Translations under genes and position numbers: made by a program
From: Nostoc sp. CHAB 5844
GTDB taxonomy: Bacteria > Cyanobacteriota > Cyanobacteriia > Cyanobacteriales > Nostocaceae
Reading direction: 5' to 3'
DNA: 64,000 bases
Assembly (NCBI RefSeq): GCF_020829595.1
Contig: NZ_JAIVFW010000042.1
Span: 1-64,000, forward strand
Shown here: piece by piece, positions 45,931-54,904 of the stretch
Position numbering within the stretch: the first letter of the stretch is position 1
Layout of the letters: every line of letters starts with the position of its first letter
The notes under the pieces: generated by a model
What the model was told of the DNA's origin: nothing
The model's input: the letters and a program-made list of their open reading frames with translations, nothing else
Database searches by the model: none

Positions 45931-46326
45931 CTAATCCTTTGTATCTAATTCCCTACTCCTTTCTTGAATTCTTTCGTTTTGAGGCAACACTGGCTCGTCG
46001 TGGTTGGTGTTTTGCTGTGTTATGGCGATCGCACTGAATAAAACTGTACCGCCAATAGCTAGGGCAAGTAATGGGCGCTTGAGTGGCAGAAAATCCCGGA
46101 TAATTCTGGCAAAAGGGCTGCTTTGACGGCGTAATGCCGAAGCCAGAATCATTTGCTTAAAAGTAAACGGATCGCGCACATAATGGCCGCTACGACAGAC
46201 TACTAATCGTTCTTGGCAATACGGACAAGTAAACAAACCTATGTAAGTTTTGATTGGTTTGGGTTTAGCATGTCTTTGGCAAATTGGGCAAGTAACATAA
46301 TGATTATTAAATATGGGTGTATTCAT
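45931..46326 (-). CDS. Zinc-ribbon membrane protein, unknown function
   Basis: The 131-residue protein begins with a zinc-ribbon: CPICQRHAKPK ... CPYC (four cysteines in two CxxC pairs, about residues 13-39). A basic region follows, then one transmembrane helix (LLALAIGGTVLFSAIAITQQ, about 85-104) and an acidic, polar tail. This architecture is common in cyanobacterial hypothetical proteins. The start ATG 46326 begins MNTPIFNNHYVTC. Confidence 0.65.
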   Translation of the reverse strand: MNTPIFNNHYVTCPICQRHAKPKPIKTYIGLFTCPYCQERLVVCRSGHYVRDPFTFKQMILASALRRQSSPFARIIRDFLPLKRPLLALAIGGTVLFSAIAITQQNTNHDEPVLPQNERIQERSRELDTKD

Positions 46327-47114
46327 TTACCTTGTCCGCCTAGTCCATCCACTCGCTCTATAAAAATAGTTATATGGAATTTCTGAGTAATGCTTAGTAG
46401 GTTTCCCAATTGGGTATGACGACATTAGCCACACGATTTTGGATTTTGGATTGACTCTGACAACTAGGGAAGGCAGTGCGGTCTTGGGGTCTCCCCAAGT
46501 AGAGCAAATGCCGTACAGGGCTTGAGGATTTTAAATTTTGCGAAAAGTAGGCGGTGTCGGTTTCCATCCCCGCAATCGCTTCAACGGGGAGCCACTGCGT
46601 TGGGCGGCTTTGCCGACTTGTAGCAAGTGGCGTGGGAACCCCCGCACAGCGTTGCTCTTCGCCTAACTTTTCAAGACGGATTTTGGCTTCGTTCTGCCCT
46701 CTAAGGGCAAAGCATGAACCAAAAAAATCTAAAATCGGCACAGTCAATCATCCGTTCAGTGTTCTACTAGGGATAACTCAATGGTCGCAACACGAGTATA
46801 GCTAGATTTTAATGAAGATGACTGCTGTTTGCCGCTTACTTATGGTACATCTACTCAATTCATTGATACTATATTTTATCTAGAAAAAATTGCAAAACTG
46901 CTCATTTGTACCATAGCAGCGATCGCCGACCATTGAATATTAATTTTCTCTCATCTAGCTGTTCTCCCAAAAAACTTTCAACCAACAAATTTTTTAATCA
47001 AAGCTTAATAAATCCAGCCAATCTAACTCACTTGTCTGGTTGATAAATAATGGCTCACAATGAGAAGTAACAGCTAATAATTTAAATTTTTTCTTACATT
47101 GACCCCTACTTTCC
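46327..47114. other. Long intergenic region with nested repeats
   Basis: The 788-bp gap holds a nested pair of repeats (46542-46672) and, at about 46473-46515, a unit (ggcagtgcggtcttgggg) closely like 31257-31290. The rightmost 300 bp are AT-rich and lead to the ClC gene. The 118- and 83-codon frames across the repeats have no protein-like features. Confidence 0.55.
46542..46672. repeat. Repeat inserted inside another repeat
   Basis: The left arm gaaaagtaggcgg and the right arm cgcctaacttttc are those of the compact palindrome at 12267-12305 (39 bp). Here the arms are separated by about 90 extra bases (about 46571-46659), which consist of the other repeat family (ccactgcgttgggcggcttt, gttgtagcaagtggcgtggg-like). 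This shows one repeat entering another. Confidence 0.7.
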
Positions 47115-49013
47115 ATGACTCTCTTGCCTCCCACCAACCTCAGGAAGGTAATGGAACAACCTGCACTTCCTAAACCTTCCAGCCGTTTTACCCATCTTAT
47201 TAACCGTTTTCAACCTTCCCCGGAAACCGTCGTGCTGTTTTTAGCCATGCTGATTGGTGGTGGTACTGGCATGGGTGTAGTGACATTTCACTATTTAATC
47301 CAGCTGGTTCACCATCTGATGTTGGAAGATTTAATGGGCGTAATTGGTACTTGGGGAGCCTGGACTTTAGCCTGTGTTCCCATCATGGGGGGATTAATAG
47401 TCGGATTAATGCGCTGGCACACTCAAGATTTTGGGCCTGGGTTGTCAACTTTAATTGCAGCCTCGCAAGGAACAGCAATTAAACGCCCCTTAAGGCCAGT
47501 CACCAAGATGATTGCGGCTTCTGCTTCTTTGGGAAGTGGTGCTTCTTTAGGGCCAGAAGGGCCGAGTGTCGAAATTGGCGCTAACTTCGGGATGTTGTTG
47601 TCTCTCATCCTCCAAGTATCGCAAGAGCGTCAGCGTTTACTTTTAAGCGCTGGTGCGGCAGCGGGATTAGCAGCCGGATTTAATGCACCGATCGCTGGGG
47701 TATTTTTTGCTTTAGAAGTAGTTATGGGGGCAACATCTTTTGCGACTTCGGCAGTGAGTGTGGTACTACTAGCCGCAGTTGTCGCCGCGTTAATTGCCCA
47801 AATTGGCTTAGGAGCGCAACCTGCCTTTGCTTTACCTGTATACCAAGTCCGCAGTCCTTTTGAATTGCCTTTGTATTTGGGCTTGGGTTTGGGAGCCAGT
47901 CTGATTTCTTTGACATACACAGAATTAATTCGGTTAGCCAAAGCTTGCTTTGCTGGTTCAGTTCCTGGTTTTGGCTTTTTCAAACACATTCCCAAAGCAA
48001 TTCATCCAATTATTGGTGGTGTGATTTTAGGGTTGGTGGCTTTGCAATTCCCGCAGATTTTAGGCATTGGTTATGGTACTGTCCAAGCCATGCTTCAGGA
48101 TGTGGAGTTTTCGCTCAATCTGTTGCTGGCGTTGCTGCTAGTTAAGTTGTTGATGACGGCAATTAGTGCTGGGAGTGGTTTCGTTGGTGGTTTATTTGCT
48201 CCAGCCATGTTTTTAGGTGCTTCGTTTGGCTCGGCTTATGCCAAAATTTTGTGTCTGATAGCACCGGGAATTGACGCATACATGGCGGCTCCCCCAGCCT
48301 ATGCAATGGTGGGGATGGCTGCTGTACTGGCGGCTAGTGTGAGAGCGCCATTAACGGCGATTATCATGCTGTTTGAATTAACTCGTGATTACCGCATTGT
48401 TTTACCTTTAATGGCAGCGGTGGGTTTAAGTGTGTGGTTAATAGATCAAATTAAACCAAATGTTAACTCTAACTCAAAACTTCAACAATTTGGTTTAGCT
48501 GATTTGAAAGATGAGCAAGCAGAAATTGTACAGGAAATTTTGGTGGAAGATGCTGTACTTTCCTGCCCAAAAAAATTGCCTGCAACTTTAGGATTGTTAG
48601 AAGCTGCGATGGAAATGACCCGCGATCGCACACGCAGTGCTTTAGTAATTAATGAAGCTGAGCAATTAGTCGGGATTATTTCTTTAGAAGATATTAATCG
48701 CGCTCTTGCCCGCTGGAAAAATCACCAAAATTCTGCTACAGAAATCAACGGTGAATTATCCAATCAAACCCTCATGGATATCTGCACCACTGAAATTCTT
48801 TATGCTTGGCGGGATGAACCTTTATCTGAAGCTTTAGATCGCATGGCTTTGCGTGGTTTGCATCAGTTACCAGTGGTAGCTAGAGACAACCATGAGCGAA
48901 TTTTGGGTTTATTAGAAAAAGAGCAAATCGCCTTAACATGCAATTTGGCAGTCACCCGCAAAACACTCCACCAATACATTTTTAGTCAAAAGTCAATGGT
49001 CAATGGTCAATAG
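47115..49013 (+). CDS. ClC-family chloride channel/antiporter with CBS domains
   Basis: The 632-residue protein has the ClC helices (about 35-455) and a cytosolic pair of CBS domains (about 475-615). Selectivity motifs are visible: GSGASLGPEGPSVEIG, containing the Ser region and the gating Glu in GPEGP, and GGLFAPAMFLGAS. CBS domains often sense nucleotides. Whether it is a channel or a Cl-/H+ exchanger cannot be settled by eye. The start ATG 47115 is reasonable, although a Met fourteen residues later is also possible. It is a single gene. Confidence 0.92.
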   Translation: MTLLPPTNLRKVMEQPALPKPSSRFTHLINRFQPSPETVVLFLAMLIGGGTGMGVVTFHYLIQLVHHLMLEDLMGVIGTWGAWTLACVPIMGGLIVGLMRWHTQDFGPGLSTLIAASQGTAIKRPLRPVTKMIAASASLGSGASLGPEGPSVEIGANFGMLLSLILQVSQERQRLLLSAGAAAGLAAGFNAPIAGVFFALEVVMGATSFATSAVSVVLLAAVVAALIAQIGLGAQPAFALPVYQVRSPFELPLYLGLGLGASLISLTYTELIRLAKACFAGSVPGFGFFKHIPKAIHPIIGGVILGLVALQFPQILGIGYGTVQAMLQDVEFSLNLLLALLLVKLLMTAISAGSGFVGGLFAPAMFLGASFGSAYAKILCLIAPGIDAYMAAPPAYAMVGMAAVLAASVRAPLTAIIMLFELTRDYRIVLPLMAAVGLSVWLIDQIKPNVNSNSKLQQFGLADLKDEQAEIVQEILVEDAVLSCPKKLPATLGLLEAAMEMTRDRTRSALVINEAEQLVGIISLEDINRALARWKNHQNSATEINGELSNQTLMDICTTEILYAWRDEPLSEALDRMALRGLHQLPVVARDNHERILGLLEKEQIALTCNLAVTRKTLHQYIFSQKSMVNGQ

Positions 49014-49091
49014 TCATTGTTCATTGGTCATTGGTCAATAGTCATTATTTCGACTGCAATTATTGACTCTTGACTCTTGACTCTTGACTAT
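48993..49091. repeat. STRR-type heptad repeats after the ClC gene
   Basis: Runs of gtcaatg and ggtcatt units, then gactctt three times, fill the gap and overlap the end of the ClC coding sequence. Similar gacaaatg/gtcattt units occur at 19940-20003, 49830-49995, 50520-50552 and 51535-51603. Confidence 0.8.
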
Positions 49092-49094
49092 TTA

Positions 49095-49511
49095 TTAAGC
49101 TGTGGCTTCTACTTCTTCAAGATCAACTTCTCTGTCTTCAGGATCTACTTGGCGCAGGCGAATGTGCTTCTTCCCTAAAGTGATCAGAAACTCGTCCCCT
49201 GGTTTGAGATTCATCTGTTTTGTATAAGCTGAACCGATTAGTAAGTTACCGTTGGATTGTACGCTAATGCGATAGCTGGCACTGCGCCCACCACGTCCAT
49301 TTGCATTGGGCGCACTATCTAACTGAATGCCTTCAGCATCAATGAGAGCATTCAAAAATTTCATCATATTGACACGCTCTATACCATTTTTGGTAACGGT
49401 ATAGTAGCCGCAATGCTTAGCTTTTTCTTCTTTGCTAAGGTTCTCTAGCTCTTTGACTTTTCTGAGCAGATCTTCCCCGACTAGGGGTTCAATTTTTTTT
49501 TGTTTAGGCAT
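49095..49511 (-). CDS. cyAbrB-type (AbrB-like) transcriptional regulator
   Basis: From ATG 49511 (a TTG lies one codon upstream) there are 138 residues. The pattern is that of cyanobacterial AbrB proteins: EKAKHCGYYTVTKNGIERVN, GGRSASYRISVQSNGNLLIG and the AbrB-like swapped-hairpin region KPGDEFLITLGKKHIRLRQV at the C-terminal end. cyAbrB proteins control carbon and nitrogen genes and hydrogenase. The N-terminal PKQKKIEP and the NMMKFLNALIDAEG segment favour the cyAbrB2 branch, but I cannot be sure. Confidence 0.85.
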   Translation of the reverse strand: MPKQKKIEPLVGEDLLRKVKELENLSKEEKAKHCGYYTVTKNGIERVNMMKFLNALIDAEGIQLDSAPNANGRGGRSASYRISVQSNGNLLIGSAYTKQMNLKPGDEFLITLGKKHIRLRQVDPEDREVDLEEVEATA

Positions 49512-50003
49512 CAACTTAGATTGAAAATGAATGGTTGAAGTAGTTGAATCGGTTTTATTTTAGCTGAGGTTGAGTTGATAGGAACAAAATCCTTTAGTTT
49601 TTCTATCAACCTAGCCAAGTATATTACAATCCTAGCCAGAATTGTTGCACAATTATCAATAATGTCAAGACAATCTATTGTTTAGATATCGACAATGCTG
49701 ATCACTATATATAGTGAATGAAAAACTGCTAAACTATAGTTGTTTAAGTTTTCTAAAGTAGGGCAAAAAAGTTTATCTACTCAGTCAGCTTGCTTCTGGG
49801 AACACAAAATGATAAGCAAGCCCTATCCCTAGTCAATAGTCAACAGTCAAAAGTCAATATTTGGATGAAGAACTCTGGATTTTTGACTACCTACTTCGGG
49901 AATATGGACTTTCGACTATGGGCTTTAGATGAAAAAATATAGATTTTTAAGTCTTTATTTATGGACTATAGACTCTTGACTATGGACTTTTGACTAAAAA
50001 ATA
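49512..50003. other. Intergenic region with STRR repeats
   Basis: A 492-bp divergent gap. The right half (about 49830-49997) is filled with gtcaata/gactatg/gactttt-like heptads running up to six bases before the Rrf2 start. The left half is AT-rich and includes tatatatagtg. Both promoters must be here. No gene. Confidence 0.55.
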
Positions 50004-50447
50004 ATGAAACTAACTACCAAAGGACATTACAGTGTGAAGGCATTGCTAGATTTAAGCTTACAACCAGATTATGGGCCTGTATCTGTAAGAGCGATCGCCC
50101 AACGCCAAGATATTCCTGCACCTTACCTGGAAAAATTGCTAATAGAAATGCGCCGTTCGGGGTTAGTTAAATCAATTCGTGGCAGCATTGGTGGATACCA
50201 ACTAGCAAAAGCACCCAGAGAAATCTCCATCGGACAAATATTAGAAGCCGTAGGTGAAACCATTACCCATATTCCCGACCGTCACCCAACACCAATACAA
50301 GCAGAAGATTGGGTAACATACACTCTCTGGCAAAGACTCAATCAAAAACTTAAAGAAGCTTTATACAGTATTACGTTGGCAGATCTCTATTACGATGCCC
50401 GCAGTTGGCAAGCATCTTTAGGGGAAGAAGCGAGTTTTGTGGTTTAG
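50004..50447 (+). CDS. Rrf2-family transcriptional regulator without Fe-S cysteines
   Basis: The 147 residues begin with MKLTTKGHYSVKALLDLSLQ, the Rrf2 winged-helix start, with recognition region QDIPAPYLEKLLIEMRRSGL and wing RGSIGGYQLAKAP. IscR and NsrR hold three cysteines in the loop after residue 90 as cluster ligands. The matching segment here (GETITHIPDRHPTPIQAEDW) has none, so it should not bind a standard [2Fe-2S] cluster. It may sense something else, as in CymR-like members. It precedes cobD with a repeat between them. Confidence 0.88.
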   Translation: MKLTTKGHYSVKALLDLSLQPDYGPVSVRAIAQRQDIPAPYLEKLLIEMRRSGLVKSIRGSIGGYQLAKAPREISIGQILEAVGETITHIPDRHPTPIQAEDWVTYTLWQRLNQKLKEALYSITLADLYYDARSWQASLGEEASFVV

Positions 50448-50449
50448 TC

Positions 50450-50512
50450 AAGAGTCAACCCTTCGGCTTACTTCGACTGCGCTCAGTAACCAACGCTCAG
50501 GGCAAGTGGTCA
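50450..50512 (+). repeat. 63-bp repeat, left copy of a perfect inverted pair
   Basis: Begins aagagtcaacccttcggctt and ends agggcaagtggtca. It is the exact reverse complement of 52168-52230. The two copies bracket cobD and pyrR. It is noncoding here. Confidence 0.9.
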
Positions 50513-50540
50513 ATAGTATGACACCAAGGACAAATGACAA

Positions 50541-51515
50541 ATGACAAATGACAAAGAAGTAATGACATTGATCATTGCCGCAATTTTAGATTTCTTAATA
50601 GGTGATCCTTGGGCTTGGCCGCATCCAGTACAAATGATGGGATGGGTAATTGCTCGCTTCACGAAATTTGTGTTGCCTATATGTCAAAATTTCATAACAC
50701 AAAGAATTGCCGGAATTTTTCTGGGAATGATTTTAATCATTGGTAGTGGCTGTATAGGTTGGTTAATAGTTCAACTTGCCAGATGGTTACATCCACTATT
50801 AGAAGTAGTTGTAGAAAGTATTATCCTCGCCAGCTGTTTTGCGTTGAGGAGTTTGCGAACAGCTGCAACTGATGTTTTACAACCGTTAATTACTGGAAAC
50901 TTATCAGCGGCGCGTCAGGCTTTAAGTAATTATGTTGGTCGAGATACCCAAGATTTGTCAGAAGCAGAAATTTTGCGTGCTGTTTTAGAAACTGTCACCG
51001 AAAATGCTACAGATGGAGTTATGGCTCCACTGTTTTATGCAATTGTTGGTGCTTGCGTGCCAAATTTAGGTGCAGTTCCTTTGGCTTTGGCATATAAAGC
51101 CAGCAGTACCCTTGATTCAATGGTGGGTTATCAAGAAGCACCTTACACTTATTTAGGCTGGTTTAGTGCCAGGTTAGAAGATTATTTAACTTGGCTACCT
51201 TGTCGCTTCACAGTAATTACCTTGGCACTGTTGTCAGGCAAACTATTAGTTGTTTGGCGTATTTGTCGCAGAGATGCCATCTTAGACCCTAGCCCCAACT
51301 CTGGTTGGAGTGAATGTGCTTATGCGGCGATTTTAGGTGTCCAGATGGGAGGAACAAATTGGTATCATGGCGTAGCCAAGGAAAAACCATTGTTAGGAGA
51401 TGCCATTTACCCCATTACACCGACTACCATTCATCAGGCTTTGCAATTAACTCGCTACTGTTTTTTATTGTGGTTAGGAATAGCGATCGCTATATTTAAG
51501 CTAGTGTGCGTCTAA
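50541..51515 (+). CDS. cobD: Adenosylcobinamide-phosphate synthase CobD/CbiB
   Basis: CbiB/CobD attaches aminopropanol phosphate to adenosylcobyric acid late in cobalamin synthesis. The 324 residues have several helices and the conserved set LDFLIGDPWAWPHPVQMMGW, ETVTENATDGVMAPLFYAIV (catalytic-loop Asp/Glu) and YKASSTLDSMVGYQ, ending with GGTNWYHG. The first seven codons come from an STRR-like gacaaatg run, so ATG 50562 (MTLIIAAILDFL) may be the true start. It is followed by pyrR about 95 bp downstream on the same strand. Confidence 0.92.
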   Translation: MTNDKEVMTLIIAAILDFLIGDPWAWPHPVQMMGWVIARFTKFVLPICQNFITQRIAGIFLGMILIIGSGCIGWLIVQLARWLHPLLEVVVESIILASCFALRSLRTAATDVLQPLITGNLSAARQALSNYVGRDTQDLSEAEILRAVLETVTENATDGVMAPLFYAIVGACVPNLGAVPLALAYKASSTLDSMVGYQEAPYTYLGWFSARLEDYLTWLPCRFTVITLALLSGKLLVVWRICRRDAILDPSPNSGWSECAYAAILGVQMGGTNWYHGVAKEKPLLGDAIYPITPTTIHQALQLTRYCFLLWLGIAIAIFKLVCV

Positions 51516-51611
51516 ACTGCACATTTTCTAGTTGAGACTGTCATTTGTCCTTTGTCCTTCGTAAATACAAATGACCAATGACCAATGACCAATGACTATT
51601 GACCTTATCCT

Positions 51612-52148
51612 ATGTGTGCAAAAGTAGTTGAAATTCTCTCATCAGAAGACCTGCGGCGTACCTTAACCCGCCTAGCTTCCCAAATTGTCGAACGAACACG
51701 AGATTTATCCCAACTAGTGCTAATGGGTATTTACACCAGAGGAGTACCCATAGCAGAATCATTGGCACGTCAAATAGAGGCACTTGAAGGTGTCACTGTA
51801 CCGGTGGGAGCCTTAGATATCACTTTCTATCGAGATGACCTTGACAAAATTGGGTTGCGGACTCCTGCCAAAACCGACATCCCTTTTGACCTGACCGGAA
51901 AAACCGTCGTCCTGGTAGATGATGTGATTTTCAAAGGCAGAACAATTCGGGCTGCTTTGAACGCTGTCACTGAGTATGGTAGACCAGAAATTATTCGTTT
52001 AGCTGTTTTAGTAGACAGGGGTCATCGAGAACTGCCAATTCACGCAGATTTTGTTGGTAAGCAGTTGCCCACAGCTAAAGAAGAAGTGGTCAAAGTTTAT
52101 TTACAAGATTTAGATGGACGGGATGCAGTCGAGTTAATTGAAGATTAA
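51612..52148 (+). CDS. pyrR: PyrR bifunctional regulator / uracil phosphoribosyltransferase
   Basis: The 178 residues match Pyr[40 protein letters not shown], the PRPP-binding [18 protein letters not shown] and [19 protein letters not shown]. In Bacillus PyrR binds pyr mRNA with UMP and also makes UMP from uracil. Cyanobacteria often keep it alone, away from pyr genes, as seen here, where it follows cobD. The start MCAKVVEIL gives the usual length. Confidence 0.95.
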   Translation: MCAKVVEILSSEDLRRTLTRLASQIVERTRDLSQLVLMGIYTRGVPIAESLARQIEALEGVTVPVGALDITFYRDDLDKIGLRTPAKTDIPFDLTGKTVVLVDDVIFKGRTIRAALNAVTEYGRPEIIRLAVLVDRGHRELPIHADFVGKQLPTAKEEVVKVYLQDLDGRDAVELIED

Positions 52149-52167
52149 TAAACAAACAAATGACAAA

Positions 52168-52230
52168 TGACCACTTGCCCTGAGCGTTGGTTACTGAGCG
52201 CAGTCGAAGTAAGCCGAAGGGTTGACTCTT
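52168..52230 (-). repeat. 63-bp repeat, right copy of a perfect inverted pair
   Basis: The exact reverse complement of 50450-50512. It starts tgaccacttgccctgagcgt and ends with the first bases of the hybrid kinase stop codon (52229-52231). Together the two copies enclose about 1.65 kb holding cobD and pyrR. Confidence 0.9.
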
Positions 52231-54121
52231 AATTATCATTTTTAATCACACTAATTGCTTCTAATAACTGATTAGCTGTGTAAGGTTTAGATAAAAAAGC
52301 TTTAATTCCAATATCATAAGCGGCATTCACCTTATCGCTAGAAGCCAGCCCACTGATGGCGATAATTTTGACATTCGGGTTAATTTTTTGCAGTGTGCGG
52401 ATAGTGGTGAGACCATCCATAGACGGCATTACCATATCTGTCAATACTAAAGAGATTTCATCTCGATGTTCGGCGTACAAAGCTATAGCCTCAATGCCAT
52501 CGCTGGCTGTGATGGCTTTGTAGTTATAGCTTTCTAGAGATGTTTTGGTAATATCCCGAATGGCAGCTTCATCGTCAACAATCAAAATTAGTTCTCCGTT
52601 ACCGCCAGGAAATACTGGTTCTACTTCTTCTACAGTTTCTGCGATTTCCTGTGCAGGCAAATATATTTTAAATTGGCTGCCTTGTCCTTCTTCGCTGTAG
52701 ACACTGATAAAACCACCGTGATTTTTGACAATTCCCAGGACTGTAGAAAGTCCCAGTCCAGTACCTTTACCAAGTTCTTTGGTGGTAAAAAATGGCTCGA
52801 AGATGCGATCTAATATTTCTGTTGGAATCCCAATACCTGTGTCAGTTACAGAAACTACAACATAGGGGCCAACTTTAGCATCAAGGTGCATATTGGCGTA
52901 ATTTTGATCAATTAAGAGATTTTCGGCTATAATTTTCAACATTCCGCCATTGGGCATGGCATCACGGGCATTAACGCACAAATTCATCAATACTTGATGT
53001 AATTGGGTAGCATCACCTGAGATGACCCAGAGGTTTTGTGGTAGCCGAGTAGTAATTTCTATGGTTTTGGGAAAGGTTTCTTTAACAATATGCTGGATTT
53101 CGATGATTAAGTGCTTGAATTGCAAAAGGGTACGTTCTCCCTCCATTCCACGAGTAAAAGACAATACTTGCTTGACTAAATGCGCCCCACGTTTAGCATT
53201 AGCCGTTAATATTGGTAATAGTCTGCGCGATCGCTCATCTTGTAACTGTGATTCTAAAAGTTGAGCTGTCATCAAAATTGGCGCTAAGACATTGTTCAGG
53301 TCGTGAGCGATCCCACTGGCTAATGTACCAATACTTTCTAATCTTTGCGCCCGGAGAAATTGCGCTTCTAGTTGTTGTTTTTGGGTAATATCAGTATTTA
53401 CTACTAAAATTGATTGCGGTTGATGTGCGAAATCTCGTACGAGTGTCCAACGGCTTTCGACAATAATTTTTTTGTTGGAGGTTGTGGTTTGGTGTAATTC
53501 TCCCTGCCAGGAGCCGTTTTTTATCAATAACCGTAGCGCTTCTTGCAAGCGAGACAAGTTTTTTTCCTGCCACAGTTCTTGTGTTTTTTTACCAATTACA
53601 TCGTCTTTTTGCCATTCGTATAAAGTTTCGGCTGCTTTGTTCCAAAATAAAATTTTGTCGTCTAAATCGCGCACAAAAATGGCATCGGTGGCTACATCAA
53701 GTAATGCTGCTTGTTCGCGGATTTTTTGTTCTGTTTGTTTGCGTTCTATGGCGTAACGAATGGAACGCTCTAGTAAGGGTGCTGTTAACTGACTTTTTTC
53801 TAAATAATCTGCTGCGCCGGCTTTCATTGCTTCGAGGTCAATTTCTCTATCACCTTGACCTGTGAGCAAAATTATCGGTGCAGAACAGCCGTTAGCAATT
53901 GCTTCGCGTAAAAGTTCTAGTCCGTTGTGGATGCCTAAACGATAGTCTACAAGATATACATCATGTTGATATTTAGCAATTAACTGTTTTGCATCTGCAT
54001 AATTATCTACCCATGATAATTCGCAGCCAGCTACTTGAAATTCACCGAACCAATCACGAGTCAAAATATAATCATCTTCGTCATCATCAATTAGCAGAAC
54101 TCTGATTGGGTTTTTGTTCAT
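52229..54121 (-). CDS. Hybrid histidine kinase REC-PAS-HK-REC
   Basis: The 630 residues have an N-terminal receiver (about 1-125; LLIDDDEDD, phosphoacceptor in YLVDYRLG), a PAS domain (about 130-250; [20 protein letters not shown]), a HisKA dimerisation segment with [16 protein letters not shown] (His near 276), and HATPase_c ([28 protein letters not shown]). A C-terminal receiver follows (about 510-628; [13 protein letters not shown]). It is soluble, so the input comes through its first receiver and the PAS. It overlaps the upstream response regulator gene by 35 bp, which points to one transcript and phosphotransfer between them. Confidence 0.92.
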   Translation of the reverse strand: MNKNPIRVLLIDDDEDDYILTRDWFGEFQVAGCELSWVDNYADAKQLIAKYQHDVYLVDYRLGIHNGLELLREAIANGCSAPIILLTGQGDREIDLEAMKAGAADYLEKSQLTAPLLERSIRYAIERKQTEQKIREQAALLDVATDAIFVRDLDDKILFWNKAAETLYEWQKDDVIGKKTQELWQEKNLSRLQEALRLLIKNGSWQGELHQTTTSNKKIIVESRWTLVRDFAHQPQSILVVNTDITQKQQLEAQFLRAQRLESIGTLASGIAHDLNNVLAPILMTAQLLESQLQDERSRRLLPILTANAKRGAHLVKQVLSFTRGMEGERTLLQFKHLIIEIQHIVKETFPKTIEITTRLPQNLWVISGDATQLHQVLMNLCVNARDAMPNGGMLKIIAENLLIDQNYANMHLDAKVGPYVVVSVTDTGIGIPTEILDRIFEPFFTTKELGKGTGLGLSTVLGIVKNHGGFISVYSEEGQGSQFKIYLPAQEIAETVEEVEPVFPGGNGELILIVDDEAAIRDITKTSLESYNYKAITASDGIEAIALYAEHRDEISLVLTDMVMPSMDGLTTIRTLQKINPNVKIIAISGLASSDKVNAAYDIGIKAFLSKPYTANQLLEAISVIKNDN

Positions 54122-54584
54122 TTCTTCCTCCGGCTACTGCTAGTGGTAATTCCACAATTTCAAACCAGTATTTCCCTAACGTTTGCATGAGTTCTACTAA
54201 GGCAGAAAATGTCATAGGTTTGACTATGTAAGAATTAGCACCCAAACTGTAGGTGTGATAAATATTTTCTTCTGCCTTTGAAGTCGTCAGGACGATAACA
54301 GGAATTGGTCGTAGTTCGGGGTCAGTTTTAATTTCTTTGAGTACCTCCAGACCGTCTTTTTTGGGCATATTCAAGTCTAGTAAAATCAAGCCAGGACGTG
54401 GGGCAAGGGTGTTGTCAGTGTATTGACCACGACGATAGAGATAATCCATCAATTCCTCACCATTACTCACTGCATATAAATCGATTGGCAATTGACTGAG
54501 TGTGATTGCCTCACGGATTAACATGCTGTCATCTTCATCATCATCAGCCATTAAGATGGTCACGGTTGCTTGCCGACCCTTCAC
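54087..54584 (-). CDS. Rcp1-type response regulator
   Basis: From GTG 54584, with caggagaaa upstream, there are 165 residues forming one receiver with the Rcp1-like extra acidic start (MADDDEDDSMLIREAIT). The phosphoacceptor is in LILLDLNMPKKDG, with LTTSKAEENIYHTYSLGANS and Lys in YIVKPMTF. Rcp1 proteins take phosphate from phytochrome-type kinases. It lies between two hybrid kinases and overlaps the next gene by 35 bp. No DNA-binding output domain. Confidence 0.92.
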   Translation of the reverse strand: MKGRQATVTILMADDDEDDSMLIREAITLSQLPIDLYAVSNGEELMDYLYRRGQYTDNTLAPRPGLILLDLNMPKKDGLEVLKEIKTDPELRPIPVIVLTTSKAEENIYHTYSLGANSYIVKPMTFSALVELMQTLGKYWFEIVELPLAVAGGRNEQKPNQSSAN

Positions 54585-54904
54585 TCTGCAATTTCTCCTG
54601 ATAGATATAGTTATTAGTATGAATTAAAGCTTGAAAAAAAATCTCATATGATCAATTTTGAATTCAGCTTGTAAGATAAAGTCAAGATTTCAACCATCAT
54701 TTGATTTTAGACTGCCACCTCTGATTTAAAGTAGATATTCACCTCCTGGTAATTATTCTTTAGCCTACAGCATCCATTCTAAATTTTGGCTTTCCAGTTA
54801 GGAATTCTGCTGCTATTTCCAGCCACTGCTTTTGATTAAAGGATATATTTGTTCAATAAAGCTTATTTTTGGGAGTTTTAGTAATCCCTCTCTAGGAAGA
54901 AAAA
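54585..54904. other. Intergenic region before the Rcp1-type gene
   Basis: A 320-bp gap between minus-strand genes. AT-rich; no ORF or strong repeat was seen. It should contain the promoter of the response regulator/hybrid kinase pair. Confidence 0.4.

Noticed and set aside
46394-46805. Frames of 117 and 83 codons between the zinc-ribbon and ClC genes
   Set aside because: They run across the nested repeats; composition follows the repeats and differs from neighbouring genes.
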